Origin: Bacteroidota bacterium
GTDB taxonomy: Bacteria > Bacteroidota > Bacteroidia > Chitinophagales > Chitinophagaceae
Direction: 5' to 3'
Assembly (NCBI GenBank): GCA_947462495.1
Contig: CANHOY010000079.1
Coordinates: forward strand, 1-7,405
Length of the DNA stretch: 7,405 bases
Shown: piece by piece, positions 5,476-7,405 of the stretch
Layout: every line of letters starts with the position of its first letter
How positions within the stretch are numbered: position 1 is the stretch's first letter
Position numbers and translations under genes: made by a program
Notes under the pieces: generated by a model
Told to the model about the DNA's origin: nothing
Database searches by the model: none
What the model saw: the letters and a program-made list of their open reading frames with translations, nothing else

Positions 5476-7107
5476 ATGCAATTCGGAACATTTAATTACC
5501 CTACTCCAATTAATGAACCAGTTTTAAGCTATGCGCCAGGTTCAGCAGAAAAATTGGCCTTAAAACAAGCCCTTACCAACTTAAAGAAAAAATCTTTAGA
5601 TATTCCTATGGTGATTAATGGTCAGGAAGTAAGAACTGGTGTTAAACATGCCATTCATCCTCCACACGAAATAAAACATACACTAGGTCATTTTCATGTT
5701 GGTACCAAAAAGGAAGTGAATTTAGCCATTGCCTCAGCTTTAAAAGTAAGAAACGCTTGGGCTAATATGAATTGGGAAGCAAGAGCGCATATATTTTTAA
5801 AAGCTGCCGATTTATTAGCAACTAAATATAGATTCGAAATGAATGCCTCCACCATGCTTGGACAAAGTAAAAATGCTTTCCAAGCAGAAATAGATGCAGC
5901 CTGTGAACTCATAGATTTTTTAAGATTCAATGTTCATTTCTTAAGTGAAATTTATCAACAACAACCCCTTTCCTCTGCAGGCATTCATAACAGAATGGAA
6001 TATCGTGGACTAGAAGGATTCGTATTAGCCATCACCCCATTTAACTTTACAGCTATTGGCGGAAATTTACCCGCTTCTGCAGCCATGTGTGGCAATGTAG
6101 TAGTATGGAAGCCAGCCAATACCCAAATTTATTCTGCTCAATTATTTATGCGCATTTTAAAAGAAGCGGGATTACCTGATGGAGTAATTAATATTGTTTA
6201 TGTAGATGGCCCTACTATTGGTGCTACTTGCTTTGCACATCCTGATTTTGCAGGTGTTCATTTTACAGGTTCTACAGGCGTATTTAATTTTATGTGGAAA
6301 CAAATTGGTGAAAATATTTCAAAGTACAAATCATATCCAAGAATTGTGGGTGAAACAGGAGGAAAAGATTTTGTGATGGTACATGAGTCAGCAGATGTGG
6401 ATACGGTGGTAACGGCATTGGCTCGTGGTGCTTTTGAATACCAAGGTCAAAAATGTTCTGCAGCCTCTCGTGCGTATTTGCCAAGTAATATTGCGCCAGC
6501 GATAAAAGAGAAATTGGCTAAAGCAATGAAGACTATGAAGATGGGCACGGTAGAGAATTTTTCCAATTTTATTAATGCAGTGATTGATGAAAAATCTTTT
6601 GACAATATTGTTAATTATATTAATCAAGTAAAGAAAGATAAAAAAGCAAAAATTTTGATAGGTGGAAATTATAGTAAAAAGGATGGTTATTTTATTGAGC
6701 CTACCGTTATCGAAACCACCGATCCTAAATATACCACCATGTGTGAAGAAATATTTGGCCCGGTGCTTACTATTTATACCTACCCCGCTGCTGAATTTGA
6801 AGCCACTTTAAAAATGCTCGACAGCACTTCCAAATATGCACTTACTGGTGCTATTATTGCTCAGGACAGAAAAGCCATAGAACTAGCTACGGTCAAATTA
6901 AGACATGCTGCTGGTAACTTTTATATCAATGATAAACCAACTGGAGCTGTTGTAGGTCAACAGCCTTTTGGGGGTGCCCGAGGTTCTGGAACCAATGATA
7001 AAGCGGGAAGTATGTTGAATTTATATAGATGGCTAAGTGCTAGGACGATAAAGGAGACCTTTAACCCCCCAACAGACTACCAATATCCATTTTTAAAAGA
7101 AGCATAA
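5476..7107 (+). CDS. pruA: 1-pyrroline-5-carboxylate dehydrogenase (L-glutamate gamma-semialdehyde dehydrogenase)
   Basis: This 543-residue aldehyde dehydrogenase has the length and motifs of the stand-alone (group 1) P5C dehydrogenases. It oxidises glutamate semialdehyde, in equilibrium with 1-pyrroline-5-carboxylate, to glutamate with NAD+, the second step of proline catabolism. Visible elements are ITPFNFTAIGGNLPA (residues 186-200) with oxyanion Asn190, WKPAN (211-215) for the cofactor, FTGSTGVF (263-270), GETGGKD (292-298) with general-base Glu293, QGQKCSAASR (323-332) with nucleophile Cys327, EEIFGPV (424-430) and the P5CDH-type C-terminal signature QQPFGGARGSGTNDKAG (495-511). No proline dehydrogenase domain is fused, and no putA-like gene is in the window, so the first step must be encoded elsewhere. 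The start is the only ATG near the family N-terminus and is preceded by a promoter box. The reading frame is intact. Confidence 0.95.
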   Translation: MQFGTFNYPTPINEPVLSYAPGSAEKLALKQALTNLKKKSLDIPMVINGQEVRTGVKHAIHPPHEIKHTLGHFHVGTKKEVNLAIASALKVRNAWANMNWEARAHIFLKAADLLATKYRFEMNASTMLGQSKNAFQAEIDAACELIDFLRFNVHFLSEIYQQQPLSSAGIHNRMEYRGLEGFVLAITPFNFTAIGGNLPASAAMCGNVVVWKPANTQIYSAQLFMRILKEAGLPDGVINIVYVDGPTIGATCFAHPDFAGVHFTGSTGVFNFMWKQIGENISKYKSYPRIVGETGGKDFVMVHESADVDTVVTALARGAFEYQGQKCSAASRAYLPSNIAPAIKEKLAKAMKTMKMGTVENFSNFINAVIDEKSFDNIVNYINQVKKDKKAKILIGGNYSKKDGYFIEPTVIETTDPKYTTMCEEIFGPVLTIYTYPAAEFEATLKMLDSTSKYALTGAIIAQDRKAIELATVKLRHAAGNFYINDKPTGAVVGQQPFGGARGSGTNDKAGSMLNLYRWLSARTIKETFNPPTDYQYPFLKEA

Positions 7108-7131
7108 GACCCTGTTTTTTAGGCTTATTTT
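7104..7131 (+). terminator. Probable intrinsic terminator of pruA, overlapping its stop codon
   Basis: ATAAG (7104-7108) pairs with CTTAT (7124-7128), and CCT (7111-7113) pairs with AGG (7121-7123). This gives an eight-pair stem with a two-base bulge (AC) and a seven-base T-rich loop, followed by only three Ts. The stem includes the TAA stop. It is modest in GC content and bulged, so termination may be partial and allow some read-through into the next gene. Confidence 0.4.
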
Positions 7132-7145
7132 AATATAGAAATCAG

Positions 7146-7153
7146 TATATTTG
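7146..7153 (+). promoter_or_regulatory. Bacteroidota -7 promoter box for the pyruvate dehydrogenase E1 alpha gene
   Basis: TATATTTG matches TAnnTTTG perfectly, 21 nt upstream of the proposed GTG start. A -33 TTTG is not evident; the upstream sequence is simply AT-rich. Transcription would begin near 7160, after the alternative TTG at 7151, which favours the GTG at 7175 as the start. Confidence 0.5.
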
Positions 7154-7174
7154 CTCCTCAAAATTAAAAGGACT

Positions 7175-7405
7175 GTGGCCCAAAAATTTTCTAAAGAAAC
7201 CTATCTCTATTGGTACGAGCTAATGCAGTTAATCCGCCAATTTGAATTAAAATCGGAGGAAATGTATAAAATGGCTGGTAAAATCCGTGGATTTTATCAT
7301 GCTTATGTTGGACAAGAAGCCATTGCGGCTGGATGTATGACTGCTACCAATCAAGAAGACCCCTTTATTACCGGATACCGTGACCATGGTTTGGCTTTGG
7401 CAAAG
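7175..7405 (+). CDS. pdhA: Pyruvate dehydrogenase E1 component, alpha subunit, N-terminal part (3' end outside window)
   Basis: The first 77 codons are present, beginning MAQKFSKETYLYWYELM. KIRGFYHAYVGQEAIAAG (residues 36-53) and TGYRDHGLALAK (66-77) match the N-terminal thiamine diphosphate-binding part of E1 alpha; human E1 alpha has the equivalent RGFCHL, GQEA and AYRAHG. With E1 beta, E2 and E3 it decarboxylates pyruvate to acetyl-CoA. The start is taken as GTG at 7175, because the preceding in-frame codons give an unconserved stretch and the only upstream candidate, TTG at 7151, overlaps the promoter box. AAAAGGA lies three bases before the GTG and is the one Shine-Dalgarno-like sequence in the window, although close. 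A branched-chain 2-oxoacid dehydrogenase E1 alpha or acetoin dehydrogenase alpha is possible, but YLYWYELM and RGFYHAYVGQEA fit PdhA best. Confidence 0.85.
   Translation, partial: MAQKFSKETYLYWYELMQLIRQFELKSEEMYKMAGKIRGFYHAYVGQEAIAAGCMTATNQEDPFITGYRDHGLALAK

Noticed and set aside
5694..5930. Open frame of 78 codons antisense to pruA.
   Set aside because: The sense frame encodes a clearly conserved dehydrogenase; the antisense protein has no recognisable domain.
6290..6627. Two overlapping antisense open frames (6290-6484 and 6388-6627) within pruA.
   Set aside because: They overlap each other and the catalytic region of pruA, and are rich in residues typical of antisense reading; no independent evidence of expression.
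1..7405. Search for an unknown mobile, defence or CRISPR-like system.
   Set aside because: No spaced repeats, terminal inverted repeats, transposase, nuclease or toxin-like gene was seen; every sizeable frame belongs to a known metabolic or translation family.

Overview
The window is a compact, gene-dense stretch of a bacterial chromosome, almost certainly from the phylum Bacteroidota. Three lines of evidence point there. The DNA is AT-rich, and almost no gene has a Shine-Dalgarno sequence. Three intergenic gaps carry a perfect copy of the Bacteroidota -7 promoter box TAnnTTTG. The protein types also fit: a GlmU-like protein with a divergent N-terminal half, a GDP-heptose cassette, and group 1 delta-1-pyrroline-5-carboxylate dehydrogenase. 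The family might be Chitinophagaceae or a relative, but that is only an impression. No IS element, phage gene, CRISPR array, tRNA or rRNA was seen.

Left part, + strand (1-1445): the 3' end of a sedoheptulose-7-phosphate isomerase gene (gmhA), a heptose-1-phosphate guanylyltransferase gene (hddC-like) and a HAD-family heptose bisphosphate phosphatase gene (gmhB-like). They are tightly packed, with a 1-nt stop/start overlap and then a 15-nt gap. Together they provide three of the four steps from sedoheptulose-7-phosphate to GDP-D-glycero-alpha-D-manno-heptose, a donor for surface glycans. The missing kinase (hddA) would be expected just upstream of the window.

Middle part, - strand (1528-5370): reading leftwards, a GlmU-like gene, tpiA (triosephosphate isomerase) and lepA (elongation factor 4). 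tpiA and lepA are 25 nt apart and probably co-transcribed from a promoter just upstream of tpiA. They converge on the heptose operon at a hairpin terminator whose base pairing and U-tract favour the lepA side.

Right part, + strand (5476-7405): a complete pruA-type gene (1-pyrroline-5-carboxylate dehydrogenase, proline to glutamate) diverges from the GlmU-like gene. It is followed by the first 77 codons of a pyruvate dehydrogenase E1 alpha gene, probably starting at GTG and with its own promoter box.

This is mainly housekeeping and cell-envelope sugar metabolism. I found no convincing undescribed system. The points most worth a second look are a GmhB-like phosphatase without the zinc loop and with Asn for the first motif IV Asp, and a GlmU-like protein that keeps the acetyltransferase signature but lacks the classical uridylyltransferase signature. 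The polarised terminator, the promoter boxes that decide several starts, and a perfect 12-bp palindrome upstream of tpiA are smaller points.
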